Positions 10,751-22,490 of a stretch of 64,000 nucleotides of DNA are shown here, piece by piece (positions within the stretch are counted from its first letter, which is position 1; each line of letters starts with the position of its first letter). The DNA lies in NCBI GenBank assembly GCA_051453625.1, contig JBOZIK010000001.1, positions 159,035,043 to 159,099,042 of the forward strand, written 5' to 3'. The position numbers were made by a program, and so were the translations under genes. A model generated the notes under the pieces. The model did no database searches, was not told the DNA's origin, and saw only the letters and a list, made by a program, of their open reading frames with translations. The DNA is from Welwitschia mirabilis. Taxonomy: Eukaryota; Gnetophyta; Gnetopsida; Welwitschiales.

Positions 10751-13619
10751 AGCATAATAAATACATAAAATTATCATGATGATTAATTAAGCATGCTAAC
10801 AAGACATAAATTCCTTGATGTAAATGTTAATTTTTACATGTTATCATATCCCCAGCCAACCTTTTACTAGTTCCTTAGTTAAAATGTGTTTCAAAAGATT
10901 AGATAACATGACAAAACTTTCAAATAAAATCAATTAAGTACAAAAAGATGATGGGATTTTGGGAAAAAAAAAAGGAGCTAACATATCCTAAAGTATAATT
11001 AATTAAAAAAGATGAAGTATAAAATGTAGTCCATTGAATGCAAATGTTACTTTCCTCAACCAAAGCTAAATCTTTTTTTCAAAATTTGAAAGATGAAAAA
11101 TTACATGTCGATACAATGAGAAATGAATGATGCATGCACTAATATAGTTTAAAATGATCTAGAAAAGAAGAAAAAAATACACAATGCATAACTAAACTAA
11201 AAAATATAAAATCTAAAATTATGAAAATGATTTTCTAAAAATTAGAAAAACTTTAATTGTAATGACTTAAATCTATGAATTATAAATTATGCTACAAAAA
11301 TAATTAGAAAATTACTAAAAAAGGATGAATAATGAAAAATGAATGTGACATTTTTAGGAATGATAAAATGGATGATGAGTTAGTATTAGCTAGTTTTTGT
11401 GAATTTTTAACAAAGACTTGAGTTCTGAAAACATAGGAAATAGAATGTAAAGTATCAAAAGAAAATCTATTTGTGTAGCCTAAGATGGTAATACCAATTA
11501 GAGAAGATGGTATCACTAACTTTGATAAGAGTTATGTCTCGAGCTTTACACTATAGAAACCAAATTAAAATATTTGTAGTTAAGTATTAGTTTATAATAA
11601 AAATGGAATTAATATAAATAATGATTCATATTAATTTTTTATTAAATACACAAGTCATTACATTAAGATAAAATAAAATTATAATGTAGCAACAATAACA
11701 AAAAGGTGCAAGGGAAGAAGGGTGAAAATACAAAGAGATATTTAGCTTATGGATCTTTTATGGGAAGAAAACCTTTTCAACTTTTCATCCGTATCTTTTT
11801 GTTCCTTTGATATATCCTGTTGTTTTTTGCAATATTTTTTATTTTTCTTTATAACTTTTAATCCAAGTCCTTTGCAATTTAAGGACTTCCTCCAAAAAGG
11901 TGTTACTTAAAATAGTAGAGAAATAATAATGAGTAGTAAAAGGAAAAGCAGAAGAAGGTGGGAAAATAGGGCATGAAAGAATTCATCAATAGGATCTTTT
12001 CCATTTCTTTTAGTATTGGGTGCAGAGTAGGGAGAAGAAGGAGGATCTCTTTCTTCTTGAATTTCTTGAAGATCCCTTGTAATTCAATCTTGATTCTTAT
12101 ACTTACTAAGTCGCATAATGTTTTTAGGGGTTATGATCTCTATGAATGTCCTATCCCATCCCTTAAAGTCTAAGCTATAAGCCAAGGCATTATAAATCAA
12201 GTTTGAAAATAAGAAAGTAAAGGGAAAGTTACTTTTAGGATCCATATTATTCGATATATAAGTATAGAGGAATTTGACTTTGTCAAAGGACTTACTATCT
12301 TAGATGATCCTAATCATATCAAGGTGATTAAGATATGGGAAAAACATTCAGATGAAATGTGAAAGAAACATTTTAAATTATAAATGTAAAAAGTTCTTGT
12401 TGGTTTTTGTAAAGATATTTACAAGGTAAGGATCCTTTTCTATTGGATGCATATTAAACATTAAGTGTAACATAACAATAATTAAGGGATTTGGTACACA
12501 TAAAATACAATTTCTCATAGTGTTCAACTCTTGTTAAGGCTTCTACATCATTAAGAAAAATAACAAAGGAACTATGATGAATAGAAGAATGGATTACCCA
12601 AGGGTTAGCTTCATCCATTATTGCATTCTAGTAAAACTTCAAAATAATCTTTCAAAAGTAGTGAGTATCAACTTCCTTTAACAAATCATTTACTTGAATT
12701 TTATCAAAACCCAAATGTGTAAACAAAGTAAGGAAAGATGTAAAAATTACTTATTTTAAAAAGGTTATTACTCTTTCACACATGCTAGCCTAAAATGATA
12801 AAATATAAGAAAGAAAAGAGATGAAAATAAAAGAAAAAATAAAGTTAGGAAATCAAAAAATAGATTAAAGAAAACAAAAAATAATCTCTAATGGAAAAAA
12901 GGCTTAACAATCTACTAGAAACTAAGAAGAAGTTAAAACAAAGATACAAGAGAAAGTCAGAAAAACTAAGACAAATATACATATAGCAGTACCACTAAGG
13001 CTAAATAGCTATGCCAATAGAATATAAAGATATAGATAGAACAAATGCAAGAATAGCTATAACAACATGAAGATTGCAAAAACTATGAATTCTCCAAAAA
13101 AAAGGGCTAAAAAATTATGGGTTTTTATAAAAAGTGGATGAAATTTGATTTATTCATGACTAGATTTTATTAATGATTTAGATATATTTTACCTTGAAAC
13201 TAGACATAGATATATGGGTTAAATCACAAAAAACATAGTGTGTTTCTTAGGGTATTTTCTCATAAAAGGAAAAACAAAGATATATAAACTGATATAAATG
13301 ATGAAAGTAAATACAAATGAAATGAAATAAATGAATGAAATAACAATTCCTACTATGCATCCTATTAATAAATAAGACATGATGAGTACAAGATAATGGT
13401 CTTATTTATTTACAGAGTTTTTGATAGAAACTTTACTAAGGCAAAGAAAAGTATAGATCAGTAAATCCTTGCCAACCCATAAGTAGCCAAAGAATATCAA
13501 TTTTAACTTTCAAAATAAGCAAACAAAAGATTTATTAAATTCCATCTTAATTTTATTTCTTTTAATTTCTATTCCATGAATAACCAAGTTTCAAACATTT
13601 AAACATGTTGAGTAGTTAG
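10751..13619. other. Unassigned AT-rich sequence with short unrecognised open frames
   Basis: Open frames at 11304-11516 (-) and 11973-12173 (+) show no motif I know. On the minus strand around 12,140-11,900 a frame reads RNGKDPIDEFFHALFSHL and runs into a Leu/Ile-rich, membrane-like stretch, but it has no neighbours to give it meaning. I assign no function. It may be a decayed transposable element (TE) ORF. Confidence 0.25.
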
Positions 13620-13942
13620 TGTTATGACACTTCATTCTAATAGATTTAACATGTTGTACAAGAAGGATTTAGTGCTATATTAATAGCAAGTTCATATAGC
13701 CCTAATGTAGATGAATGTATCACATATAAATTACTAGAGCTACATTTCCAATATCCATTTAGTAGTAAGACTTGTACACACCATGCTCCCACATATAGGA
13801 ATACATGAAAACCCTAGTGGTATGCTTACCTTTATAAAGTAATTTCTTCATGAAATAAGAAGAAGAAGAAGAAGAAGAAGAGAAATAAAATTTTGAGTTT
13901 GAGAAATCTTATGTTTTTTGTTAGCTTACTTGTTTCTCAACA
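13620..13942 (+). mobile_element. Copia-type LTR (single copy seen)
   Basis: Begins TGTTATGACAC and ends TCTCAACA, so TGTT...AACA termini, 323 bp. A TATA-like tttataaag lies at about 13,832 and a (GAA)n run at 13,858-13,882 in the expected transcribed part. It is followed after 2 bp by a tRNA-iMet-type primer-binding site, which marks it as a 5' LTR on the + strand. No second copy was found. The right part of this element may have been displaced by element A, or the copy may be truncated. Confidence 0.6.
13858..13882. repeat. (AGA)n microsatellite inside the LTR
   Basis: Eight AGA/GAA units just 3' of the TATA-like sequence. Confidence 0.9.
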
Positions 13943-13944
13943 AT

Positions 13945-13956
13945 TGGTATCAAAGC
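13945..13956 (+). promoter_or_regulatory. Primer-binding site, tRNA-iMet type
   Basis: TGGTATCAAAGC differs by one base from TGGTATCAGAGC, the complement of the 3' end of plant initiator tRNA-Met. It lies 2 bp after the LTR end. Confidence 0.75.
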
Positions 13957-15218
13957 CCATGTTTTTTTCCTTGTTCTACATCTAATGGATATATTCCTCT
14001 TAAAACGAATATTCCTTTAACCTTTTTTTTTGAAAAATGTTATTGCTTTTTTTAAGGTTATTCTCTAATGATTACATTTTTAACCATTATTATTTTTTAA
14101 AACTTTCTTTTTGTAACATTTAATTTTTTAGCTAGGGGAACTACATGGTTGACTAAGTTTTGAGAACCATGGCCCTGCTACTCTTGTGTTTCCTATGCAC
14201 TACTGTGATTTGTAGTTAGTTCTCACGTAGCTCCATTAATGCCTTCCTACATTTCCATCTACATATCATGTGTGACTAGTTACTATGCTAGCTCTCACGA
14301 TGCTATCAATCCATACCTTCATAACATGCTTGTGAGCCTTTATCTTTCATGTTTAGCACTATGTCACTATCCTTCATCACTCTATTATGTCACTCCATGC
14401 ATGTCTCTTCCCATGCATCTTGGCCACTGTCTAGATCCTATAGCTACATCTTGCATCCACCTTCGCATGCACTTTTCTCTAGTTATCTATGTTACCATCC
14501 TGTAACTACTCAGCTTATTGCTTATAGTCATTTGATATGGTTGCATGCTTCCAATTAATCTCTTGTTTTTTGTTGTCATTTTCTATAATACTTAAGATTT
14601 TGTGATCATCTAAATAGTTGTTCCATTAAGTTGATGAACCTTTTACAAACTCTAGACTTTTGTTGTCTAGGCCATTGTTCTTTAGCCTTTCTCTGTGCTC
14701 TTTTACTAGTGCTAGATTTTCAAGTGTTGTCAAGCTCCTACCTATTACTTGTTGTGTTAAGTGACTGCTCACCAATCATAGCTTCTCTGCACATGTTTAT
14801 CTCATCCTTTTTTTTTTTTTTTTTTTTTTTGCACTTTGACTATTTATAAATCTTTTTCATGTATTCTTCTTTGAAGAATCTTCAAGGTCTATGAATCCCA
14901 CTTTCTTAAGAGATATTAAGAGTTCTCTCTTTGTCAAAATGACCTTTCCAATTCTCTTTATTTAATAGAAATAAAACATGAATAGGATTCATAAAGGTTT
15001 TTTTTCCTATTTTTTATTTTTGTGATATTAAGTAGCCTACCTACAATTTAAGATTTATTAACAAAGAGTTCTATAACCTATTAACATAGCTAAGATTTTG
15101 ATGATTTATTAAAGAAAATCTTTTAGATCTGCTCTTCTTTCATCAATTTAACTTTAGATTTTCCAAAATTTTCATAAACTTAGATCAAATATATGTAGTC
15201 TTTGATTACTCTCTCATA
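13957..15218. other. Remains of the copia-type element interior or flank
   Basis: This stretch should hold the leader and gag of the element whose LTR ends at 13,942, but I read no gag, protease or pol motif. It is less AT-rich between 14,160 and 14,520. The open frames there (14239-14505, 14349-14558, 14631-14849) are low-complexity, Ser/Leu-rich or run into a T tract, and look accidental. It ends at the target site of element A. Confidence 0.35.
14808..14830. repeat. Poly(T) tract, 23 T
   Basis: Perfect homopolymer. It could be the tail of a minus-strand retroposon, but no LINE or SINE body was recognised beside it. Confidence 0.85.
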
Positions 15219-15223
15219 CCTTC
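15219..15223. repeat. Target-site duplication of element A, left copy
   Basis: CCTTC, identical to 27625-27629 immediately outside the other LTR. The limits were set first from the LTR termini. Confidence 0.82.
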
Positions 15224-16329
15224 TATTACACTGCCATCTTACACATATTTGATAGGGTATTTTAAGTGGTTTTACAGGTTAATAGATAGATAAATGCTTG
15301 ATTTGCATAATAATAGAGAGCTGAGATAAAAGAGATAAAAACATGCAATCTCCATGATTATTTATAGCATTTTGAACCATTCTGAATAATTTACATTTCT
15401 AATACAACTTCCTATAAAAGATTGAGGCTGATTCAATGATCGAAGATTTGTGAAATGCCATTGTCCATCTCATTGTCTGGATGATTGTATGGACGATAGA
15501 GTAATTCATGCTAATGGGGATGTTGATTACAATCTATCTAGTAGCTAATGTGAATTATTTATGAGGTGACATCATCTCCTATATCGTCCAAATGACCATC
15601 CAGATAATACTATTGTAACATCTACATTGAACCTTCACCTAACTTCTACTACATATGAGTCTATTTCTTCTCATATGACTTTTATAGTTTTACTTGCGTC
15701 TTTCTATCTATCTTATTGTATGCTTATGTATTAATAAATAGGGATCTTATCCTTAACTTCTGCTTATCTTTATTTGCACCTAAAATTCTCATTATAGAAG
15801 ATCGAAGGCTAGATATCCATCCTTATAGTTAAATAGAGATATTTTTCTTCATTTTGGATGATGTTTTCTTCATTGACATGCACTACTTTGTAACACAGAT
15901 GTGGTTCGAAACTTAATACAAAACATTTCCTTTTTTGATTTCAATGCATGTTTATTCTTCATCTTCATAGCTTATGTTGCTTCTAATCTAGTGAAAGCTT
16001 TTTTAGTGATATAAGTTATGAGGAAAACCTTTGTCAAGGTTTTGCATAGTTAGTTTAGATTAGATGCATTGTTGTTTTCTTTTCCTAGATTATCTTTTTA
16101 TAAGTGTGTTACATTTTACTTTCATGCATTGCAAGTTACTTTCTATAGCTAGAGTTAGTATTTTCCCTTGTAAAAAGTAACTCTCTTATTTCCTATTTTG
16201 ACTTTCAATGGATTATGACATTTGGATCACTTCTTTCTATATTAGTATGTTGTGTTTGTGCAAATATTTGTGTTTGATAGGATTTGAATTTACTAAGGAT
16301 GTAACATTACATAAATACCCATCACAACA
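15224..16329 (+). repeat. Element A 5' LTR
   Basis: 1106 bp. The first bases are decayed (TATTACACTGCC for the family consensus TGTTGTGATACC) and the end is CACAACA. Aligns along its length with 26515-27624. Carries two copies of the TCATC.AGATGA inverted-repeat motif (near 15,468 and 15,584). Confidence 0.88.
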
Positions 16330-16350
16330 TCTTCGCATCATTGCTGGGAA
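16330..16350 (+). promoter_or_regulatory. Element A primer-binding site, tRNA-Asp type (decayed)
   Basis: Directly follows the LTR end. Aligns with TTTTGGCGCCGTTGCCGGGGA, whose last 18 bases are the complement of the 3' end of plant tRNA-Asp. Most differences are C-to-T or G-to-A transitions. Confidence 0.7.
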
Positions 16351-16849
16351 AGGCTACTGGGAGTTTGAGAGTTGTCATGACTCTGGTGAGTATTTTATGT
16401 TGAGTGCTTACCTGAAGTAGTGCTGTACTATTATCTATAGTAGCATAGGTTTTTCTTTTTCAAAGTATTAATTTCTATTTTTTAAATAAAAGTTTTCTTT
16501 CTATTCTACAAAAAAAAAGTTAGTCATCCCCTTCATCATCCAAATGATATATGGTAATGATGATCTATGTGCCATGAATTTTTTGTTTCTATTTTTATCA
16601 AAAATTTTTAGGGTTTTTTCCATCATTTCCTCTATCATCCAGATGACTTAGGTGGATGATAATCTGCTTTTAGAGTTTTTTGTGTCTATCAATTTTTCAT
16701 TTTTGTTTTCTACTTTTTTCTTTTTTGTGGTTTCTATTTTCTGTCATTTAGACTATCATTCATATGACTACAGGGATGAGACTCTATGCATCCAATACTA
16801 AGCATGTATAGTAAAATATGATAAGAAAGAAAAATACTAGAGAGAGCAG
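16351..16849 (+). other. Element A leader with inverted-repeat motifs
   Basis: Untranslated region between PBS and gag. Holds three copies of the family motif (near 16,536, 16,633 and 16,745). The middle one has perfect 8-bp arms TATCATCC (16633-16640) and GGATGATA (16654-16661). The open frame at 16208-16420 crosses the LTR/PBS junction and is accidental. Confidence 0.6.
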
Positions 16850-18640
16850 ATGTTTATAAAAGAAAATATCTGAGAAAATTTGATAGACCTAAAAGCTAAC
16901 TCAGATAAGTATAATAAAGGTACATAAATTTTATAAATTCCTGTAATATCTACTTTTATTTCTACAGAGTTTGATTTTGCTAAATAAAACTTTTTAGATG
17001 ATTGTTTAGATGAGAGTTTTTCATTTTTAATCATGTCTACCTTGTTTTAGAAATAAAAGCAACTTGTCTTATCAAATCCACCCCTTATTATTAGAACCCC
17101 TACAATCATTCTTATTTGTACCAATGCCTATGTTACCCTTAGCGATCTCATAGCAATTAAGAAAGATGAAATCCAAACCCCATTTGACTTATCTCTTGGT
17201 GATGATATTAAACTATGAAATCTAAATACATATCCTACTTTTAGTGGTAAAACATATTACTAACATAGAACAATTAGTCCTCACTTTTGGAAACGGTAAA
17301 AAATTCATAAGTGATAGAACGTACATGATTATCTTCCCCATCACTTTAAAAGATAAGGCTAAACTATGGCTAAGAGAAATTTCCCACAAAAGCTTAAAAT
17401 ATTAGAGTCAAGTTCAAAAAGACTTTATCAAGAGATTTATGAGTGAAACAATCATCCGAAAACATAATAAAAAAGTCACCAACTTCCAACAAATGCCTAA
17501 TGAAGACTATGCCTCTGCCTATGAAAGATTCTTTATTGTTTTACATTCAAATCATATAGATGCCTTTTCACAAGATGAACTAGTAGACTACTTTTACAGT
17601 GGATTAAATAGTCATACAAAGAAACTAGTATATTTTTTATGTGGAGGTAACTTGTTGAACCAAACCTTAGAAGATTCTTGAAAAGTATTACAAGACTTAG
17701 TAGAAGTGAGTCAAATATAGCCTAAACCCTCACCTAGAGAAAACTAAAGAGTAGGCTAAATCATTAATGAAATAAGAGCTAAAAATGAACCAACTAATGT
17801 CATAAAGGATTTCACTTAAACCTTGAAGAATACACCTGAATGATTCTAGATGCTAAGATGATAACCGAAAAGAATGAAGTTGTAGCTCCTACCTATGATT
17901 TATGTGAGGATAGTTATCATGCTACTAACAAATGTCATTTTATTCCAAATTACAAAGAGAAAATTTATAAGGAAGTATGTGCTTTTAATTAGAAGTCCTC
18001 AAACTACAACCAAAACCAAAATCAAAGACAAGACCAAAATCACAACAAATTTTAATCTAGAATGAGTGAATAACCCAACTTCAAAAATGATCAAACAAAT
18101 CATTCTAACATTTAACGTTTTAAGAAATAATTTGAGAACATGAAATTTTAATATAACAACTTAAATAACTTAGCAAGCTCATCCAACTCCCAAAACTAAA
18201 GTGGTTCTCTTAGGAATTCCATTAAGAAGTTAATAAAATCATAAGAAAATACAAACTCAAATATTGAAAAGACAAATACCAACATTAAAAATCTTATGAA
18301 TATCCTCTAATAAACTATGCTTGCTAATCAAATACACAAGGGTCTCTTACCAATAAACCTTTACCAAATCCAAATAAAGTTAGAAAAAATTATAAGGTAG
18401 TGACAAGAAGTGAAAATGACATAACTTTTCCCATCCATGAAGCTTTAACATCACAAAGTAACAAAAATGATGAAGAAGAAAACATAAAAAATCTTAGAAA
18501 ACCATTGTTTCCCTTCTCCATTAAGAAAAAAAAGAAAAATTCTTCACAGAAGAAACCTGCTACCCTATGGCTTGATAGGCTTAAAATAAATCCTATTTTT
18601 GGTGATAATTTAAAAGTCTTAATGTAAAATGTGAGCATTA
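16850..18640 (+). pseudogene. Element A gag remnant
   Basis: Gag forms the retrotransposon particle. The start ATG at 16850 is placed by alignment with the intact start of element B gag (MFNKENIREDL there, MFIKENI here). The Retrotrans_gag core is best kept at 17,340-17,690, where KDKAKLWLREISHKSLK, then DFIKRFMSETIIR, NFQQMPNEDYASAYERF and the L..F..GL block (DYFYSGLNSHTKKLV) are readable; 17439-17681 is open. A zinc-knuckle-like CEDSYHATNKC follows near 17,900. An Asn/Gln-rich segment (about 18,010-18,200) and a basic tail (18400-18627, open) end it. Many stops elsewhere. Confidence 0.8.
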
Positions 18641-18739
18641 ACTTGCCATTTTGGAAACTTTTGTAAGAAAATTCAAGGTATTTAAAGCTATGAAAAGACT
18701 TAATTAAAAGAAAACAAAAATGTTTGCTCAATTTTTTAA

Positions 18740-19300
18740 TAACTTAGTTTGCTAAAAATGTTTAAAGTTTACAGATTTGAGGGCAACAATTGTGAGTATC
18801 ACTTTAGAAAGAAACTAGGATTAAGAAAGCCTTGATTGATAGTGAAGCTAGTTTCAACATCATGCCCTTGCATATTTATCAGAGAATTTGATTGAAAGAA
18901 AGACTAGAACCTACATAGATTATTTTAGAAGTAGCTGATTCATCTGTGAAGAAATCATTAAGTGTAATTAAGGACTTGGTTATTCAGATAGAAGAAGCTG
19001 TCTACCCCATTGATGTTGTCATTATAGAAGTTGAGCACAATGGTGGATATTCTTTACTTTTAAGTAGATATTTCTATGCAATAGCCCACTATATTATAGA
19101 TACTAAAACCAGTTCAATGAAGTGTCATTTTGGAAATAAAAAGTTTTCAATAAGAGTTTTTAATGTGATTAAAAAAGATTTAAGCAACGATTTGAGTGTG
19201 GAGGAAGAAATTAGGTCAACTCTATTTTTACAGCACTATTCACTTAAGGAAAGATGGTTCTTATTTCATGAATCAACATTGTTTGATAACTAATTGAAAG
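18740..19300 (+). pseudogene. Element A aspartic protease remnant
   Basis: Processes the polyprotein. The active-site block reads ALIDSEASFNIMPLHIYQ (about 18,829-18,882), where other OTA elements have D-[LI]-G-A-S-.-N. The catalytic Asp remains but the following Gly is Glu. The C-terminal half is open (18946-19293): KDLVIQIEEAVYPIDVVIIE, then EHNGGYSLLLSR (the G.PLLLGRPFL block) and CHFGNKKFSIRVFN. A stop separates the two halves. Equivalent blocks occur in elements B (35,639), C (54,310) and D (62,055). Confidence 0.82.
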
Positions 19301-19780
19301 TAAACAACTTGTATGTTTTTTAAGATTAACTTGATTTTAACCATCTAAAAACTAAATTTTTTGATCTAGAGAGTAGAGAGTCTGAGTCTATCAATTATAC
19401 AGAGGTTCAAGATTTTAGTAGACTTGAGAATTCTTATTTTGAAGGTGTTCATCCACTATTGATATTTGGATGATAGTCTATTTTCCTAAAAAAATTACAA
19501 AAAATAAAAATTTGACTTAAATTTGAATTCGAAACCATTAGACAATGGACTAAATTACATTTTCCTAAATATAACCTAAACAAACCTTTAATCATCAATA
19601 AAAACCTTACCCCTCAACAAGAATCAAGTATAGTCTCTCTTTTTCAATCTAAGGTAAATGCGTTCACTTGGTCCCATAATGACTTAACAACCATATCCAC
19701 TTCAATTATTCAACATAAAATCTACTTTAAATAAAACATTAAATTCATAAGATAACCCTAACATAGACTTAATCCAATGC
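19301..19780 (+). other. Element A protease-RT linker
   Basis: Weakly conserved region that in this family joins protease and RT. It contains a copy of the inverted-repeat motif at about 19,448-19,480 (catccactattgatatttgg). No open frame. Confidence 0.5.
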
Positions 19781-20480
19781 TTAAACAAATTGTAAAAGAT
19801 TAAATCATAAAACTAATGGATGCTAAAATAATTTATTTAATTACTAATAGTGAGTGGATTAGCCCCTTGATGGTAGTTCTAAAAAAGGTGAAAAATCGAG
19901 AATGTGCATAGACTCTAGGAAACTAAATGAGGTAATAAAAAAAGATCACTATCCTTTACTTTTCCTTGATTAGATTCTTGATAGGATTTAGGGTCATGCA
20001 TTTTACTATTTTCTTAATGATTATAGTGGTTATAACTAGGTTTGCATGACTAGTGAAGACCAAGACAAAATCACTTTTACTTCTTCTTTAGTACTTTCAC
20101 TTTTAGATGAATGCCTTTTAGACTTTGTAATGCTTTTAGTAGTTTCCAGTGTGCTATGATGGAAATTTTTTTTAATATGCTTGAGGATTCCATTAATATT
20201 TTTATGGATAACTTCTCTATTTATGATAAAACATTTAAACAAATTTTAGATTAATTAGAGAAAGTCTAAGATCATTGTCTTTCTAGTGGCCTAGACTTGA
20301 GTTGGGAAAAGATCCTATTTCTTATAGAAAGTGGAATTGTTTTAGGTCACCATGTCTCAAAATAAGGAATTAGGATGGATGCTTCTAAAGTTGGTATTAT
20401 TAAAAATCTAAGTCCCTCTACAAATGTTAAATAGAATAGATATTTTCTTGATCACTGTGGTTTTTACCATTAGTTTATTC
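19781..20480 (+). pseudogene. Element A reverse transcriptase remnant
   Basis: RNA-dependent DNA polymerase. Readable blocks are IIKLMDAKIIYLI, then SPLMVVLKK (the W.SPVVLVKKK position) and the catalytic loop FMDNFSIYDK (20,199-20,228), in which the second Asp of F-M-D-D is now Asn. GIVLGHHVSK and IRMDASKVGIIKNL follow, as in gypsy RT motifs 6-7. At least eight stops or frame changes. Same order as in elements B, C and D. Confidence 0.85.
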
Positions 20481-20995
20481 ATGATTATGCTAATATCTAT
20501 AAACCATTATACTTATTACTAAGTAAAGAAGCCAAATATGAATAGAACGAATCTTGTCAACTTGCTTTCGATAGGCTTAAACATAAACTTTCTTATACTC
20601 CTATAGTAATGTGACTTACTTAGAAAAAATATCTTAAACTTATGTCCAATGTAAGTAATTTTACTGTAGATGGGATTCTTTATCAGAAATATGGAATTGA
20701 TTTTCATGTTATATCTTATCTTAGCAAATCTTTACCTAGAGCTCAAATAAATTATATCACTACAGAGAAAGAGATGTGAGTTATTATATTTTTTCTTAAT
20801 TCTCTTAAACATTATCTTTTAGGTTTTCATACAAATGTTTACATTAACCATGCTTCCATTCATTACATTATGACTAAGAAAGACTCTAGTGCACGTTTGA
20901 CTAAATGGATCCTAGTTATGCAAGAGTTTAATTTGACCATCATAGATAAAAAAAGGGAAGCATAATTCTACTGCTAATCACTTATCTTATCTTTT
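20481..20995 (+). pseudogene. Element A RNase H remnant
   Basis: Readable: ACQLAFDRLKHKLSYTPIV-like start near 20,555, LMSNVSNFTVDGILYQK (about 20,640, the MCDASD.AVGAVL.Q block with the Asp changed), SYLSKSLPRAQINYITTEKE, YINHASIHYIMTKKDSSARL and TKWILVMQEFNLTI, then a K-rich ADHLS-like end near 20,960. Stops present but the order is complete. Confidence 0.82.
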
Positions 20996-21670
20996 GTATC
21001 CTCCAGATGATTCTATCATTGATGATTCCTTTTCTGTATCTTTTTCTCATACTCCTCCTTAGTATGAAAATATTATTAACTATCTTGTAACTATGAAAAC
21101 ACCACAACATTGGCCCTAAAATTAATGAAAATCTTTTCTTTATAGAATAGGTAACTATGAGTGGATAGAGTCATATTTGTACTATAGGTATAAAGATCAA
21201 ATCATGAGAAAATATATGCTTGATTGAAAAGTACTTAAAATCCTTCATCTTTGTCATGATGGTGTTTGTGAAAGACACTTTAGTAAATATAAAACAACAA
21301 TGAAAATACTCCATTTTGGTTTTTATTTGCTAGAATATGTGATTCTTACTAGGTTATGGTAGCCATATTCATTCACAGAAAATGCTCCTTAGACTTATGC
21401 TTGAGTGTGAGCATTTGATTATTGTGGTATTAATTTTATAGGCCCTACTCATCTACCTTCTTCTAATAACCATTACATTTTAGTGGTTATAGATTATGTG
21501 ACTAAATGAGTTAAAGCCATACTCAGTTCTTTGAATGATGTCTGAACTATTTATCATTTCTTAAAACTCATATCTTTCAGAGATTTGGTTTTCCTAGAGT
21601 TATCATTAGTGATTAGGATAGTTATTTCATTAATCAAATATAGAACATAGAGTAGCTCTTTCTTATCATC

Positions 21671-21738
21671 CTCAAACTAATAGATAAGCTAAAAATACTA
21701 ATAAAGAAAGAAAGAAAATGTTATAAAAACTATCTCTA
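21671..21738 (+). repeat. 68-bp sequence repeated exactly after the gap (left copy)
   Basis: Identical base for base with 21839-21906. See the gap entry. Confidence 0.97.
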
Positions 21739-21838
21739 NNNNNNNNNNNNNNNNNNNNNNNNNNNNNNNNNNNNNNNNNNNNNNNNNNNNNNNNNNNNNN
21801 NNNNNNNNNNNNNNNNNNNNNNNNNNNNNNNNNNNNNN
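21739..21838. other. Assembly gap (100 N), probably an unmerged overlap
   Basis: The 68 bases before the gap and the 68 bases after it are identical. The integrase reading continues directly if the gap and one copy are dropped, and element B (38,523-38,600) shows no extra sequence here. Confidence 0.9.
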
Positions 21839-22490
21839 CTCAAACTAATAGATAAGCTAAAAATACTAATAAAGAAAGAAAGAAAATGTTATAAAAACTA
21901 TCTCTATTAATAAAAAGTCTTAGGCTTTTAAACTTAACAATGTACTTTGGGCTTATCATACTACTTGACATACTTCTCTTGGTTTCCCATTTTATGAACT
22001 TATGTATAGTAGAGTTTATGTATTACCTATTGATGTGTGTTATAATTCTTGTCATGCATCTCATAAACTTAATATTATAGATTTTCATGAAAACCTTAAA
22101 TATATATTAGACCACTTAGATCATCTTAATGAAAAAAGAACTCATGCCATACATTGTCAATTAATCCATAAAGCCTAAGCAAATTTCAAACATGATAAAA
22201 ATATATTTCATAAAATGTTTAAACCTAGATAACTTGTCTTATTATATAATACTAGAGTTCATCTTTTGAATAACAAGTTAACCTCTAAATGGTTAGATCC
22301 TTACCTTCTATAGAAAGTACATCCTAATGGCTTAGTTGAGATTTTAGACTTAGAGAATAGAGATATTCAAAAGGTTAATAAACAATGGTTGAAATTATAC
22401 AAAGGATATTTAAATGCAATCATGAACATGATAGAAGCACTTATTTTGGAGGTTCCCCTTGATGAGAAGGACTTCCTCCCTATCATTATC

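Larger units (their letters stand above)
21110..22490 (+). pseudogene. Element A integrase remnant
   Basis: Strand-transfer enzyme. Remains include RIGNYEWI-like and YKDQIMRKYML (21,130-21,230), the CHDGVCERHF block (about 21,255, equivalent to GGH.G), FDYCGINFIGP (about 21,415, first catalytic Asp region), NHYILVVIDYVTK (21,470), and SYHPQTN (21,660) followed by a stop. Past the gap comes the C-terminal part: HAYHT-, SLGFPFYELMY-, LIHKAQANFKHDK- and NTRVHLLNNKLTSKWLDPYL-like blocks. It ends LILEVPLDEKDFLPII and a stop near 22,491. No chromodomain signature, as usual for the Athila/Tat group. Interrupted at 21,739 by an artefactual gap. Confidence 0.82.

Noticed and set aside
14239-14849. Less AT-rich stretch with three overlapping open frames
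   Set aside because: Considered as a host exon or copia gag; no known motif, no codon-like pattern, and one frame ends in the poly(T) tract.
18390-18731. 113-codon open frame (-)
   Set aside because: Shadow of the basic C-terminal end of element A gag on the sense strand.
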